A DNA stretch of 64,000 nt from Marinoscillum sp040222955 (GCF_040222955.1 NZ_JAVKCA010000011.1:248001-312000); one strand, 5' to 3'; numbered from the stretch's first letter, positions 53,848-62,675 are shown. Translations and numbers: made by a program. The notes: generated by a model not told the origin, from the sequence alone.

Positions 53848-54573
53848 TTGAAAAACGAAGGTAATGTAGTGGTAGACATTGGAAATTCGAAAATTAAAAC
53901 AGCGATTTTCGAAGGGGAGCGGCTTGTTGCGCGGTATACTGCCAACCAACTGGAAGAAGTTTTTCAGCAGTATGATAAACCAGGCTATCGGTGGATCTTT
54001 AGTTCCGTAGGGGAGGATCCCACAGTGCACAGTCAGATCAGCGCACTGCCCGATCACCTGATACTTACACAAGACACCCCCCTGCCCATCGTTTTGGATT
54101 ATCACACGCCTGAAACGCTGGGGGTAGACCGAATAGCAGCTTCAGTTGGGGCATTTCATCTTTACAAGAAAGACTGTCTGGTGATTGATGCAGGTACCTG
54201 CATTACTTATGATTTGGTGGATAAGACAGGCGTGTATAGAGGTGGGGCCATAGCTCCTGGTCTGAGGATGCGAATGAAAGCTATGGCACATTTTACCAGG
54301 CGACTTCCGGATGTGAGCACAGAATGGGAGGAAATTCCCATCAGGACTCAGGGAAAAACGACCCGGGAGTGTTTAGTCACAGGAGCTTTTGACGGAGTGG
54401 TGCATGAAATGGATGGCTTTATTGAAGCTTTCCTAAAAGAATATAAGGATTTGGCCGTTATCCTCACCGGCGGAGATGCTAACTACTTTGAATCCAAGCT
54501 AAAAGCACCCATCTTTGCAGACTTTGATTTGGTCCTGACAGGCTTGAATACAATACTGAACTATAATAAATGA
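53848..54573 (+). CDS. coaX: Type III pantothenate kinase
   Basis: 241 residues from TTG 53848, reading MKNEGNVVVDIGNSKIKTAIFEG, the family N-terminus. VIDAGTCITYDLVD, GGAIAPGLRMRMKAM and VILTGGDANYF complete the ASKHA-fold kinase motifs. It phosphorylates pantothenate, the first step to coenzyme A, and in type III needs a monovalent cation. No upstream in-frame ATG is available before the -7 promoter element, so the TTG start looks real. Its last codons overlap the next gene in ATGA. Confidence 0.95.
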   Translation: MKNEGNVVVDIGNSKIKTAIFEGERLVARYTANQLEEVFQQYDKPGYRWIFSSVGEDPTVHSQISALPDHLILTQDTPLPIVLDYHTPETLGVDRIAASVGAFHLYKKDCLVIDAGTCITYDLVDKTGVYRGGAIAPGLRMRMKAMAHFTRRLPDVSTEWEEIPIRTQGKTTRECLVTGAFDGVVHEMDGFIEAFLKEYKDLAVILTGGDANYFESKLKAPIFADFDLVLTGLNTILNYNK

Positions 54574-55829
54574 ATTTCCACAAAACAGGGATCATTGTTT
54601 TTGCCCTCCTGATGGGTGCAAGTGCGTCTGCACAATTCATCGCATCACCGTATTCCAACAATGGATTGGGTGAGGTCCTTTTTCAGGGCATGCCTAATAA
54701 CTACGGCATGGGCGAGGTAGGGATAGGCTCGCCTACACCCTGGCACATCAATTTGCAAAACCCGGCGCTGCTGACCCACAATACCTTCAGTTCCTTTCAG
54801 GTTGGCTTGATCGGGGACTTTAGAAATTATGAGAGCACCGTCGGAAAGGATAAAGACAGCGGAGCCAGTCTGCGCTTTATGGCGATGAGTTTCCCGGTGG
54901 TGAGAAATCGCTGGACCTCCAGCTTTGCCCTGCTGCCGTTGAGTTCGGTGAAGTACAATACTTACAGTGCGGATAGCATTGATACGGGTGTCTTGGGTGT
55001 TACCCAGTTTCAGGGAGACGGAGGGCTCTCTCAGCTTATTTGGGCCAATGGTTTTCGGATCTACAAGGCCCTGGCTTTGGGGGTGAAGGCCTCTTATGTT
55101 TTTGGCACTGTGGACCGACAATCGCGGGTTCAGATTTTTAGTGAAGATTTCAGTTCTAACTACGCCATCGCCTACCTGGAATCTACGGCCTACTCCGATT
55201 TCAATTTTTCACTTGGCCTTTCCTACCGATGGATTTTGCAGGAGAAGAAATTTCTCAACTTTGGAGCTACATACGATCTTTCCAACACCCTGGAGGGTAC
55301 CGAAAACCAGATATTTCAGCGGTTGAGACTGACAGGAACTACGGTTCAGACGCAAATCATTAAAGAAAACATCAAAACCGAGTTCACTTTGCCAAAAACT
55401 TTCGGGCTGGGAGTATCCTATGAATTGCTCAATACTTTTCAGGTAGGGGTAGATGTGAAAACGCAAAACTGGAAAACTGCAAACGAGAAAACAACGGCTG
55501 TGAGCTTGAGAAACACCCAAAATGTAGCCTTAGGGGTATCATGGACACCTGACTACCAAAGTGTAAACAGCTACCTGAAGCGGACTACCTATCGCATGGG
55601 AATGAACATGAAGCAACTACCTTATCTGGTAAATAATAGAGAAATTAATGATTTTGGTATTAATTTTGGTGCCTCTTTTCCTGTGAGTGGTTTTTCCAGT
55701 TTGGATGCCGCCTTTAAGTTTGGCACCAGGGGTACCACAGATAACAGTCTCATAAAAGAGAATTATTTTCAGGTAGTGATCGGAGCAACGATTAATGACC
55801 GCTGGTTTGTAAAAAGAAGATACGATTAA
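54570..55829 (+). CDS. Outer-membrane barrel-like protein downstream of coaX
   Basis: 419 residues with a signal peptide (about 1-20, ending ASASAQ). SPYSNNGLGEVLFQGMPNNYGMGEVGIG and NLQNPALLTHNTFSSFQVG look like FadL/PorV-like barrel N-termini, and the rest alternates as beta strands to a C-terminus in RWFVKRRYD. It is a conserved Bacteroidetes gene between coaX and a TPR gene and lptC. The role is unknown; a function in envelope assembly is suggested by the lptC neighbourhood. It overlaps coaX by four bases. Confidence 0.75.
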   Translation: MNFHKTGIIVFALLMGASASAQFIASPYSNNGLGEVLFQGMPNNYGMGEVGIGSPTPWHINLQNPALLTHNTFSSFQVGLIGDFRNYESTVGKDKDSGASLRFMAMSFPVVRNRWTSSFALLPLSSVKYNTYSADSIDTGVLGVTQFQGDGGLSQLIWANGFRIYKALALGVKASYVFGTVDRQSRVQIFSEDFSSNYAIAYLESTAYSDFNFSLGLSYRWILQEKKFLNFGATYDLSNTLEGTENQIFQRLRLTGTTVQTQIIKENIKTEFTLPKTFGLGVSYELLNTFQVGVDVKTQNWKTANEKTTAVSLRNTQNVALGVSWTPDYQSVNSYLKRTTYRMGMNMKQLPYLVNNREINDFGINFGASFPVSGFSSLDAAFKFGTRGTTDNSLIKENYFQVVIGATINDRWFVKRRYD

Positions 55830-55840
55830 AAAAACAGCTT

Positions 55841-57151
55841 ATGAATTCTATTACTAAGCACCTTTTGAGTTTAGCTTTTATCGTTGGGTTGGCCTCCATG
55901 GCAATTGCTCAGCCAGGCTGGAACTGGGGCGACTCAGTGGATAAGGCAAAAGAAAAAAATGCTCTCTATACTGATTTTGTGAGAGCAGAAAACTGGAAGG
56001 CTGCCCTGGGACCTCACTCCTGGCTACTGAAGAATACCCCGGACCTAAATGCTTCCATTTACATCAATGGTGCTAAAATATATGAAGGGCTTGCCGACAA
56101 TACGGATGACAAGGCTAAAACCCTTGAATACCAGGGGAAGGCCCTTGAAATGTATGATTTGCGAATCAAATACTTCAATAGTGAAGCGGATGTGCTGAAC
56201 CGAAAGGCCTATGTTGCTTACAAGTATTACCGGGACGATCAGCCAAAGTACAAAGAACTTTACGACCTGTTTAACAAGGCATTTGAGTTAAATGGCAATG
56301 ATGTACTGATCAACAACCTGACCGCTTACATGGACGTGATCAGAAGATACAAACTGTCTGGAGGTACAATCACTGACGAGGAGGTTTTTGAAAAGTATAC
56401 CAGGATCAAAGACATCATCGAAGTGAAGATAGCGGAGGGCGGTAAAGCCAGCAGTCTGGAGAAGCAGGCAGACTACGTGGATAAGCTGCTGACAGCCACT
56501 GTGGATGTGGACTGTGATTTCATCGAAGAGAAGCTTGGGCCAAAATTCAGACAAACCAAAGACATCAATCTTGCCAAAAAGATTTTTGGCTTGATGCTGC
56601 AGCAGAAGTGTACAGACAGTCCTTTGGCAATGGAAGTAGCCATAGCTGTCAACGAGGTAGAACCCAATTTTGGGATTGCCAAGTTCATCGGAGTGAAGGC
56701 AGCTTCTGAAGGAGATTTGGACCGAGCCAAAAAATACTATGAGAAGGCTGTAGAGCTGACTGACGACAATGTAAAAAAATCAGAAGTTTACCTGAGTCTG
56801 GCCAGAACAGTTGCTTCTCAGGGCGGTAAAGCGGCGGCCAGATCCAACGCCAGAAAGGCACTTGCTTTTGATCCGTCAAATAAAGATGCCTATGCTTTCA
56901 TTGGCGACCTTTATATGAATAGCTTCAACGACTGTAAGGCTGGAGAGAGTAAAGTGAAGGATAGGGCGATTTTTATTGCCGCTTACGAGATGTACCAGAA
57001 GGCTGGAGACAGTGAGAAAATGACCAGTGCTAAAGCACAGTTTCCTTCCATAGAGGAGATTTTCAGCGAAGGAAAAGAAGAAGGACAGTCGATCACGGTA
57101 GATTGTTGGATAAACGAATCAGTTCAAATTGAAAGAAGACCAGCGAATTAA
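55841..57151 (+). CDS. Exported TPR-repeat protein
   Basis: 436 residues with a signal peptide (about 1-23, ending MAIAQ). TPR-like helix pairs are clear in the C-terminal half (KFIGVKAASEGDLDRAKKYYEKAVEL, SEVYLSLARTVASQGGKAAARSNARKALAFDPSN, AYAFIGDLYMNSFNDCKAGE), and the N-terminal half holds irregular repeats. It is conserved beside coaX and lptC in Bacteroidetes; the partner is unknown. It follows the outer-membrane protein gene by 11 bases. A strong intrinsic terminator begins 21 bases after its stop. Confidence 0.8.
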   Translation: MNSITKHLLSLAFIVGLASMAIAQPGWNWGDSVDKAKEKNALYTDFVRAENWKAALGPHSWLLKNTPDLNASIYINGAKIYEGLADNTDDKAKTLEYQGKALEMYDLRIKYFNSEADVLNRKAYVAYKYYRDDQPKYKELYDLFNKAFELNGNDVLINNLTAYMDVIRRYKLSGGTITDEEVFEKYTRIKDIIEVKIAEGGKASSLEKQADYVDKLLTATVDVDCDFIEEKLGPKFRQTKDINLAKKIFGLMLQQKCTDSPLAMEVAIAVNEVEPNFGIAKFIGVKAASEGDLDRAKKYYEKAVELTDDNVKKSEVYLSLARTVASQGGKAAARSNARKALAFDPSNKDAYAFIGDLYMNSFNDCKAGESKVKDRAIFIAAYEMYQKAGDSEKMTSAKAQFPSIEEIFSEGKEEGQSITVDCWINESVQIERRPAN

Positions 57152-57171
57152 TTCTTTAAAAAAATACGATC

Positions 57172-57206
57172 AAACGGTCATGGTGATAACCCATGACCGT
57201 TTTTTT
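57172..57206 (+). terminator. Intrinsic terminator overlapping the lptC start
   Basis: A perfect 12-bp stem (57172-57183 with 57191-57202), a seven-base loop and a T-run (57200-57206) follow the TPR gene. The best lptC start codon (57180) sits inside the left arm and codons 2-9 fill the rest. Confidence 0.85.
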
Positions 57207-57728
57207 GTTTGGGGCATTGCACTGGTGGCGATATTAGTGGTCTTGGGTGCCTGTCAGAACCGCAAAGAGCTCATTGATGAGCCATTATATGATGGTCCTT
57301 TGGTCATCATGGATAGCATCAATACCAAAATGAGCGACTCGGCCAAGGTGATTTTAAAACTCAAGGCTGCCAAGCAGCTCAACTATGAGGGTGGAGACCG
57401 AGAATGGCCGGAAGCCCTCTACCTCGAGTACCTGGACGATGACGGTCGTGTGGTTTCCACTTTCAGAGCGGACTATGTGTACTATACAGCTAAAGACAAT
57501 CTCTATCGGGCAGAAGGAAACGTGGTGGTCAAAAATATTGAGGAGGGGGATGAGCTCAATACAGAGGAGTTATATTGGAGCCCCAAGGAAGAGCAGTTCT
57601 ATACGGATCGGTTCGTTACCATCCAGTCTGATGACGAGGTTCATACAGGAGAAGGACTCACAGCAGACCAGGACTTTTCCACCTACAAAATTTTGAAACC
57701 CCAGGGCACTCTCCTCATAGAAGAATAA
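57180..57728 (+). CDS. lptC: LPS export ABC transporter periplasmic protein LptC
   Basis: 182 residues from ATG 57180 with a lipoprotein-type signal (VVLGACQNRKE, Cys25). DGRVVSTFRADYVYYTAKDNLYRAEGNVVVKN is the beta-jellyroll LptC pattern seen in Bacteroidetes, followed by ELNTEELYWSPKEEQFYTDRFVTI. LptC links LptBFG in the inner membrane to the periplasmic LptA bridge for lipopolysaccharide transport; here it seems a lipoprotein rather than the single-pass E. coli form. The frame extends upstream to TTG 57129 but no signal fits there. The start lies inside a terminator hairpin, discussed in the findings. It overlaps the next small gene in TAATG. Confidence 0.85.
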   Translation: MVITHDRFFVWGIALVAILVVLGACQNRKELIDEPLYDGPLVIMDSINTKMSDSAKVILKLKAAKQLNYEGGDREWPEALYLEYLDDDGRVVSTFRADYVYYTAKDNLYRAEGNVVVKNIEEGDELNTEELYWSPKEEQFYTDRFVTIQSDDEVHTGEGLTADQDFSTYKILKPQGTLLIEE

Positions 57729-57898
57729 TGAAACTACTGGACTACATTCTGTTTTCATCTGCTGTCGCCTTTTTTGTGATTGGTATCTATGAAACCATGG
57801 TTTTAGGAATTGGCCATGCATATGGCATTTTTATGCTTAGCTTAGGATTGTTATTTTTATTCGGTTACAGAAAAAGTCAGCGCAAACAAGAGAAATAG
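57728..57898 (+). CDS. 56-residue two-helix membrane protein between lptC and CNNM gene
   Basis: A short gene from ATG 57728, which shares one base with the lptC stop (TAATG). The product MKLLDYILFSSAVAFFVIGI... has two hydrophobic helices (about 6-24 and 33-47, GIFMLSLGLLFLFGYR) and a basic C-terminus (KSQRKQEK), so both ends probably lie in the cytoplasm. The coupling and position, 14 bases before the CNNM/CBS gene, suggest it is real. I do not recognise the family. The two-helix layout resembles small Bacteroidetes proteins of this locus, though a role with LptC is only a guess. Confidence 0.65.
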   Translation: MKLLDYILFSSAVAFFVIGIYETMVLGIGHAYGIFMLSLGLLFLFGYRKSQRKQEK

Positions 57899-57912
57899 TA
57901 TTTTTACCACCA

Positions 57913-59199
57913 ATGGAAGACCCTTCCCTTTATTTAGGAATTTTAACCTGCCTTTTGTTCTCTGCCTTTTTCTCCGGTATTGAGATTGCATTTATTTCCG
58001 CGGACAAGCTTCACATAGAGGTGATGAGCAAAAAGGGAAGCTTCACCGGACGGGTCCTCTCAGAGATCGTCGCCAGAAGGTCTTCTTTCTTGGCCACGAT
58101 GCTGGTAGGTAACAACCTGAGTATTGTCCTTTATGGCATCCTGATGGCCAAGTTTATAGAACCTTGGCTGTATACTGTGCTGCCTGAAGCCCTCAGTGAG
58201 GACATTGTAGTCCTTGTTTTGCAGTCACTTATTTCCACCCTCATTGTCCTGATCACCGCAGAATTTCTTCCTAAGAGCCTGTTTATGCTGAATCCGGATA
58301 CCATGCTAACGGTGTTTGCGCTGCCTATGGCCCTCATCTATTATGCCCTGTATCCGGTGGTTTTGCTGATTGTTTTCATCTCCAGATTTATCATCACCAA
58401 GATCCTGAGGTTTGAATACTCTGAGGATAAGCCGGTGTTTGGTCTGACTGACCTCAATAACTATGTGAAGAAAAACATCCTGAACATAGAAAAGGAAGAG
58501 GATGCCGAAATAGACGCCAAGATTTTCAACAACGCCATAGAGTTTAAGACCATTCGGGTACGAGAGTGCATGATACCACGTACGGAAATACAAGCCGTGG
58601 ACGTGAGTGACAAGATCGAAGAGCTCAAAAGCGCTTTTATTGATACCGGGCATTCAAAAATTTTGGTATACAAGGAGTCTATAGATGATGTGATTGGTTA
58701 TTGCCACTCAGTGGAGATGTTCAAAAAGCCTGAAAAGATCAAGGACATACTTACCCCCATCATCATTGTACCGGAAACGATGCTTGCCAATGAGTTACTC
58801 ATTCAGTTTATCACGGAGCGCAAGAGCATCGCACTGGTGGTGGACGAATACGGAGGTACCTCCGGCATAGTGACCATGGAAGATGTGATTGAGGAAATTT
58901 TTGGAGAAATCCGCGATGAACACGATGACGAATACCTGGTAGAGGAAAAAATTGATGAATATAATTTCATTCTAAGTGCCCGGCATGAGGTAGATTACCT
59001 CAATGACAAATACAACTGGGGACTGCCTGTGGGCGAGTATGATACACTGGGGGGGCTTATCCTCGCTTTTCATGAAGACATCCCTACAGTCAATGAGACC
59101 ATTTTAATTCCACCTTTTCATTTTACAGTTTTCACGATGGAGGAAAACCGCATTGACAAAGTGAAACTTACACTTCTGAACAAGGAAGAATCCTTGTAA
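57913..59199 (+). CDS. CNNM/CorC-type transport protein with CBS pair (hemolysin family)
   Basis: 428 residues: a DUF21/CNNM membrane domain with about four helices (1-185; FSGIEIAFISADKLHIE, AEFLPKSLFMLNPD), a CBS pair (about 200-330; REC MIPRTEIQAVDVSD and VVDEYGGTSGIVTMEDVIEEIFG) and a C-terminal CorC_HlyC domain. Such proteins are linked to Mg2+/Co2+ export or sodium-magnesium exchange. The N-terminus is that of general hemolysin-family members rather than GldE. It follows the small membrane protein gene. No ion selectivity can be deduced from sequence alone. Confidence 0.9.
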   Translation: MEDPSLYLGILTCLLFSAFFSGIEIAFISADKLHIEVMSKKGSFTGRVLSEIVARRSSFLATMLVGNNLSIVLYGILMAKFIEPWLYTVLPEALSEDIVVLVLQSLISTLIVLITAEFLPKSLFMLNPDTMLTVFALPMALIYYALYPVVLLIVFISRFIITKILRFEYSEDKPVFGLTDLNNYVKKNILNIEKEEDAEIDAKIFNNAIEFKTIRVRECMIPRTEIQAVDVSDKIEELKSAFIDTGHSKILVYKESIDDVIGYCHSVEMFKKPEKIKDILTPIIIVPETMLANELLIQFITERKSIALVVDEYGGTSGIVTMEDVIEEIFGEIRDEHDDEYLVEEKIDEYNFILSARHEVDYLNDKYNWGLPVGEYDTLGGLILAFHEDIPTVNETILIPPFHFTVFTMEENRIDKVKLTLLNKEESL

Positions 59200-59241
59200 A
59201 TCAAAGGTTTAGATTCATTTTTTAATTAGTGTACATGTGGT

Positions 59242-59249
59242 TATTTTTG
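59242..59249 (+). promoter_or_regulatory. -7 element for the PpiD-like isomerase gene
   Basis: TATTTTTG matches TAnnTTTG, 31 bases before the ATG at 59281. The -33 region is T-rich (TTTTTTAATTAG) without an exact TTG. Confidence 0.45.
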
Positions 59250-59280
59250 CCGTCTTTAAAAAAAACACGCACAGAAAAAT

Positions 59281-61431
59281 ATGGCGCTGATTAATACTTT
59301 AAGAAAGAGAATGGGCAAGGTCGTTGTAGGCTTTGTGGCTTTCTCTATGTTCGCATTTATCCTGACGGACCTGTTCCAATCCAACTCCGTTTTGCTGGGA
59401 GGAAATGATACTACCATTGCTGAAATAGCCGGTAAAGACATTTCCTATGAGCAATTCCAGGCCAAGGTCAGTGAACTCTCATACATTTTTGCAATCAACA
59501 ATCAGCGGGAGCCCTCATCGGATGAGATCGAAACGATTCGGGTACAGGCATGGAATGCCCTGATTCTGGACTACGCTTACAAAAGTCAATATGATGAACT
59601 TGGAATCACCGTCACCAACTCTGAGGTGGTGGATATGGTTCAGGGAAATAACATCGACCCACAGATCAAGCAGTTCTTTTCAGATCCCAACACGGGTGAG
59701 TTTAGCAGGGAGAATGTAGTAGCTTTCCTCCAGCAGCTCAACAGCGCACCTGCTCAGCAGCGTGCCTCATGGCTTTCTTTCGAAGACAGGCTGAAGCCAA
59801 ACCGCATGGTAAAGAAATACGAGAACCTTTTGGCCCTCACGAACTATGTGACCACCGCCGAGGCTAAGAGCAAATATGAAGCCCAGGGCAGCAATATGTC
59901 AGTGGATTACTTCTATGTGCCTTTCTTCAGTGTGGCCGATAGTTTGTTTACTATTTCAGAGTCTGAATTGAAAAGCTACCTGTCTGCTAACGCTGAGCAG
60001 TATCAGCGCGAAGAATCAAGAAGCCTTAACTACGTGGTGTTTCCTATTCAGCCATCGGCCGATGATACAGCCTTTGTGAAGGAGGAGATTGCCAGACTAA
60101 GAAATGGTCTCATTGGCAGCAAGAATGATTCTACCTTTGCATTGATGAATTCAGATGGCCTGAACTCATTCCAATCCATAAGCGATCCAGGTCTTATCCC
60201 AGTTGGACTAATAGGCGCCGAAGTGGGCACCGTGACAGAACCTACACTAGTGGGTGACAAATATGCCATCAGCAAACTGTCTGCCATCACGGAAGGTGAT
60301 GAGGCTTTCGTGAAAGCAAGACATATCCTGATAGAAATGGACGGAAACTCTGAATCAGCAAAAGCTGAGGCCAGAGGGAAAGCCAATGACATCATCAGTC
60401 AACTGAAAAAGGGTGCTGACTTTGCAGAGCTTGCTGCCATCAACAGTGCCGATAAGAGCAATGCCAACAATGGTGGCGATCTGGGATGGTTTGGTGAGAA
60501 TGGCAACTTTGTGCAGCCTTTCAAGGATGCGGTGTTTGCTCATAGAGGAACAGGCTTGTTGCCAAATCCTGTGGAAACTTCTTTTGGCTATCACATCATT
60601 CAGATAGACGAGCCAAAAACCAATACGGTATACAAAGTGGCTACTATCGAGAAAGAATTGTTCGAAAGTGATGCCACCCTCAATGAAATCTACAGACAAG
60701 CGGATCTGCTGGCAGCAAATAGCTCCGATGCAGCTTCTCTGGAAGAAAATGCAAAAGAGGCCGGTCTCAACGTTCGCTCTGCAAGTGCCATTGGTAAAAA
60801 CGACTCACGAGTAGGTGTGCTCACAGATGCCAGAAACATCGTATTGTGGTTATACAATGATGCTTCTGTGAATAAGGTATCTGATGTAAAGGAATTTGAT
60901 GATCAGTACGTGGTAGCAGTGATGACCGCCAGACAGCCAAAAGGGACTGCGACTTTAGCTCAGGTAGAAAATGAGATCAGGACAAAAGTGCTGAACGAGA
61001 AAAAAGCTCAATACATCAAGGATAAAATTGCCGGCCTTTCAGCATCAGACTTTGAGGGGATGAAAGCCGAGTATGGTGACAAAGCCAGGTCCGGATCCGC
61101 AGACCTTACTCTGAATAGCAACTCTTTCCCAAGTGTCGGGTTTGCGCCTGAGGCAGTTGGTGTCGCGTTCTCTCTGGACGAGGGTGAGAAAACAGCACCA
61201 TTCGAAACTTCTAATGGAGTATTGGTGGTGAGTGCCACAGCTAAGAGCACACCTGAGCCATTGGATGAATATCTTTCTTACAAAACTCAGATAGCGACTG
61301 AAAGACAGGGTAGAAAGGCAGTGATTGCTAATTTCCCGCTCTCATTCTCTCCGGTATTTGTTTCACAATCACTGGACAATGCCATTAAAGAGTTCGCTGA
61401 GATTGAGGATAAACGATACAAATTCTTTTAA
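59281..61431 (+). CDS. PpiD/SurA-like peptidylprolyl isomerase, membrane anchored
   Basis: 716 residues. A basic start (INTLRKRMGKVVVG) and one transmembrane helix (about 15-36) precede a SurA_N-like chaperone region (about 40-250), a parvulin domain (about 345-445: VKARHILIEM, KKGADFAELAAINSAD, NNGGDLGWFG, TSFGYHIIQI), and a second C-terminal chaperone half with a degenerate parvulin-like fold. It catches outer-membrane and periplasmic proteins leaving Sec and isomerises proline bonds. The length is usual for PpiD of Bacteroidetes. A strong terminator follows the stop. Confidence 0.9.
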   Translation: MALINTLRKRMGKVVVGFVAFSMFAFILTDLFQSNSVLLGGNDTTIAEIAGKDISYEQFQAKVSELSYIFAINNQREPSSDEIETIRVQAWNALILDYAYKSQYDELGITVTNSEVVDMVQGNNIDPQIKQFFSDPNTGEFSRENVVAFLQQLNSAPAQQRASWLSFEDRLKPNRMVKKYENLLALTNYVTTAEAKSKYEAQGSNMSVDYFYVPFFSVADSLFTISESELKSYLSANAEQYQREESRSLNYVVFPIQPSADDTAFVKEEIARLRNGLIGSKNDSTFALMNSDGLNSFQSISDPGLIPVGLIGAEVGTVTEPTLVGDKYAISKLSAITEGDEAFVKARHILIEMDGNSESAKAEARGKANDIISQLKKGADFAELAAINSADKSNANNGGDLGWFGENGNFVQPFKDAVFAHRGTGLLPNPVETSFGYHIIQIDEPKTNTVYKVATIEKELFESDATLNEIYRQADLLAANSSDAASLEENAKEAGLNVRSASAIGKNDSRVGVLTDARNIVLWLYNDASVNKVSDVKEFDDQYVVAVMTARQPKGTATLAQVENEIRTKVLNEKKAQYIKDKIAGLSASDFEGMKAEYGDKARSGSADLTLNSNSFPSVGFAPEAVGVAFSLDEGEKTAPFETSNGVLVVSATAKSTPEPLDEYLSYKTQIATERQGRKAVIANFPLSFSPVFVSQSLDNAIKEFAEIEDKRYKFF

Positions 61432-61439
61432 AGACTTCC

Positions 61440-61469
61440 AAAGCCAGTGAATTTCACTGGCTTTTTTTT
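61440..61469 (+). terminator. Intrinsic terminator of the PpiD-like gene
   Basis: AAAGCCAGTGA (61440-61450) and TCACTGGCTTT (61454-61464) form an 11-bp perfect stem with a three-base loop, followed by a run of T to 61469. It starts eight bases after the stop. Confidence 0.88.
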
Positions 61470-61480
61470 ATCTTTTAGGT

Positions 61481-61741
61481 ATGAGTTGGGATGTAGAGTC
61501 GTTCAGAGAGAAGGTTGAACTTCAGCATAGTTTTCCAGGATATTATACTTTTAAGTTCATAATACCCGTGGACAAGAAAAGCGAGCTATTGGAGGTGATA
61601 CCGCCGGGAGAGATTTCCTTTAAGGAAAGCTCCGGCAAAAATTACATCAGCATCACTGCCAAAACGAAACTGCAAACAAGCCAGGCCGTACTGGATGTAT
61701 ATATAGCTGCCAATCAGGTAGAAGGCTGTATCGCACTATAA
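61481..61741 (+). CDS. DUF493-family small protein
   Basis: 86 residues: FREKVELQHSFPGYYTFKFIIPVDKKSELLEVIP, then SGKNYISITAKTKLQTSQAVLDVYIAANQVEGCIAL. This is the DUF493/YbeD fold, a ferredoxin-like alpha/beta protein similar to ACT-like regulatory domains. In E. coli YbeD lies next to lipB, but its function is not known. It heads an operon of short-spaced genes (pterin dehydratase, rsmI, inositol phosphatase family) right after a terminator, so a promoter should lie in the 11 bases after it or inside the upstream gene; none is obvious. Confidence 0.85.
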   Translation: MSWDVESFREKVELQHSFPGYYTFKFIIPVDKKSELLEVIPPGEISFKESSGKNYISITAKTKLQTSQAVLDVYIAANQVEGCIAL

Positions 61742-61755
61742 AAATCAAAAAGGAG

Positions 61756-61989
61756 ATGTGGAAAGAACAAGACAATAAGCTTACGAGAACCATCGAGTTT
61801 AAGGATTTTGTGTCGGCATTTGGCTTCATGGCTAAGGTGGCCATTGTGGCGGAGAAGATGAATCATCATCCTAACTGGTCTAACGTGTATAATAAAGTTT
61901 CTTTTGAGCTCACCACCCATGATGCCGGAAACACGGTGACAGAGAAAGACCGTTCCCTGGCTAAAGCGATAGACGATTTGCTGGCCTGA
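61756..61989 (+). CDS. 4a-hydroxytetrahydrobiopterin dehydratase (PCD/DCoH family)
   Basis: 77 residues. The core MNHHPNWSNVYNKVSFELTTHDAGNTVTEKD has the active-site HHPxW-x-Y-x-V and H-x10-TxxD pattern of pterin-4a-carbinolamine dehydratase. It is shorter at the N-terminus than usual (about 95 residues), as commonly seen in Bacteroidetes. It regenerates pterin cofactor after aromatic amino acid hydroxylation, or acts in molybdopterin-related metabolism. It follows the DUF493 gene by 14 bases and is two bases before rsmI. Confidence 0.93.
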   Translation: MWKEQDNKLTRTIEFKDFVSAFGFMAKVAIVAEKMNHHPNWSNVYNKVSFELTTHDAGNTVTEKDRSLAKAIDDLLA

Positions 61990-61991
61990 AC

Positions 61992-62675
61992 ATGGAGTCA
62001 TCCACACGGTTATACCTGGTTCCCACACCAATCGGAAACCTTGGAGACATCACCTTCAGGGCCGTTGAAGTTTTAAAGGGTGTGGATAGAATCCTGGCGG
62101 AAGATACCCGCACATCAGGGGTATTGCTGAAGCACTACGGCATCACCACGCCCACAGAAAGCTTTCACTCCTTTAATGAACACAAGCGAACGGAGACAAT
62201 CATTTCCAGGATAAAATCCGGAGAGATACTGGCGTTAATTACTGATGCGGGTACTCCGGGCATTTCGGATCCCGGATTCATGCTGGCCCGTGCCGCTGCT
62301 GATGAGGGGATCAAGGTAGAGTGCCTGCCAGGTGCCACGGCTTTTGTGCCAGCCCTGGTAAAGTCGGGTTTGCCTTCTGATAAATTTGTCTTTGAAGGAT
62401 TTCTTCCTCATAAAAAGGGGAGACAAACGCGGTTGGAGTACCTGAAGGAAGAGCCACGGACGATGATCTTCTATGAGTCACCCCATCGACTGATGAAAAC
62501 CTTAGGTCAGTTTGCTGAAGTCATGGGGCCAGATCGGAACGTATCAGTCTCGAGAGAACTCACCAAAAAGTTTGAAGAGACGGTCAATGGTACCCTTGAG
62601 GAAGTGATCGGGTATTTCGAGTCAAGAAGCATCAAAGGTGAGTTTGTGCTTATCTTAGAAGGAAAATCGAAATGA
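61992..62675 (+). CDS. rsmI: 16S rRNA (cytidine-1402-2'-O)-methyltransferase
   Basis: 227 residues with LYLVPTPIGNLGDITFRAVE at the start, ALITDAGTPGISDPGF in the middle and EFVLILEGKSK at the end. These are RsmI motifs of the tetrapyrrole-methylase fold. It methylates the 2'-O of C1402 in the decoding centre of 16S rRNA. It lies in a short-spaced operon with the pterin dehydratase upstream and overlaps the inositol-phosphatase-family gene by four bases. Start and length are normal. Confidence 0.96.
   Translation: MESSTRLYLVPTPIGNLGDITFRAVEVLKGVDRILAEDTRTSGVLLKHYGITTPTESFHSFNEHKRTETIISRIKSGEILALITDAGTPGISDPGFMLARAAADEGIKVECLPGATAFVPALVKSGLPSDKFVFEGFLPHKKGRQTRLEYLKEEPRTMIFYESPHRLMKTLGQFAEVMGPDRNVSVSRELTKKFEETVNGTLEEVIGYFESRSIKGEFVLILEGKSK

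Noticed and set aside
57129..57179. Longer lptC from TTG 57129
   Set aside because: It would add 17 charged residues before the signal and overlap the TPR gene; the lipoprotein signal fits ATG 57180.
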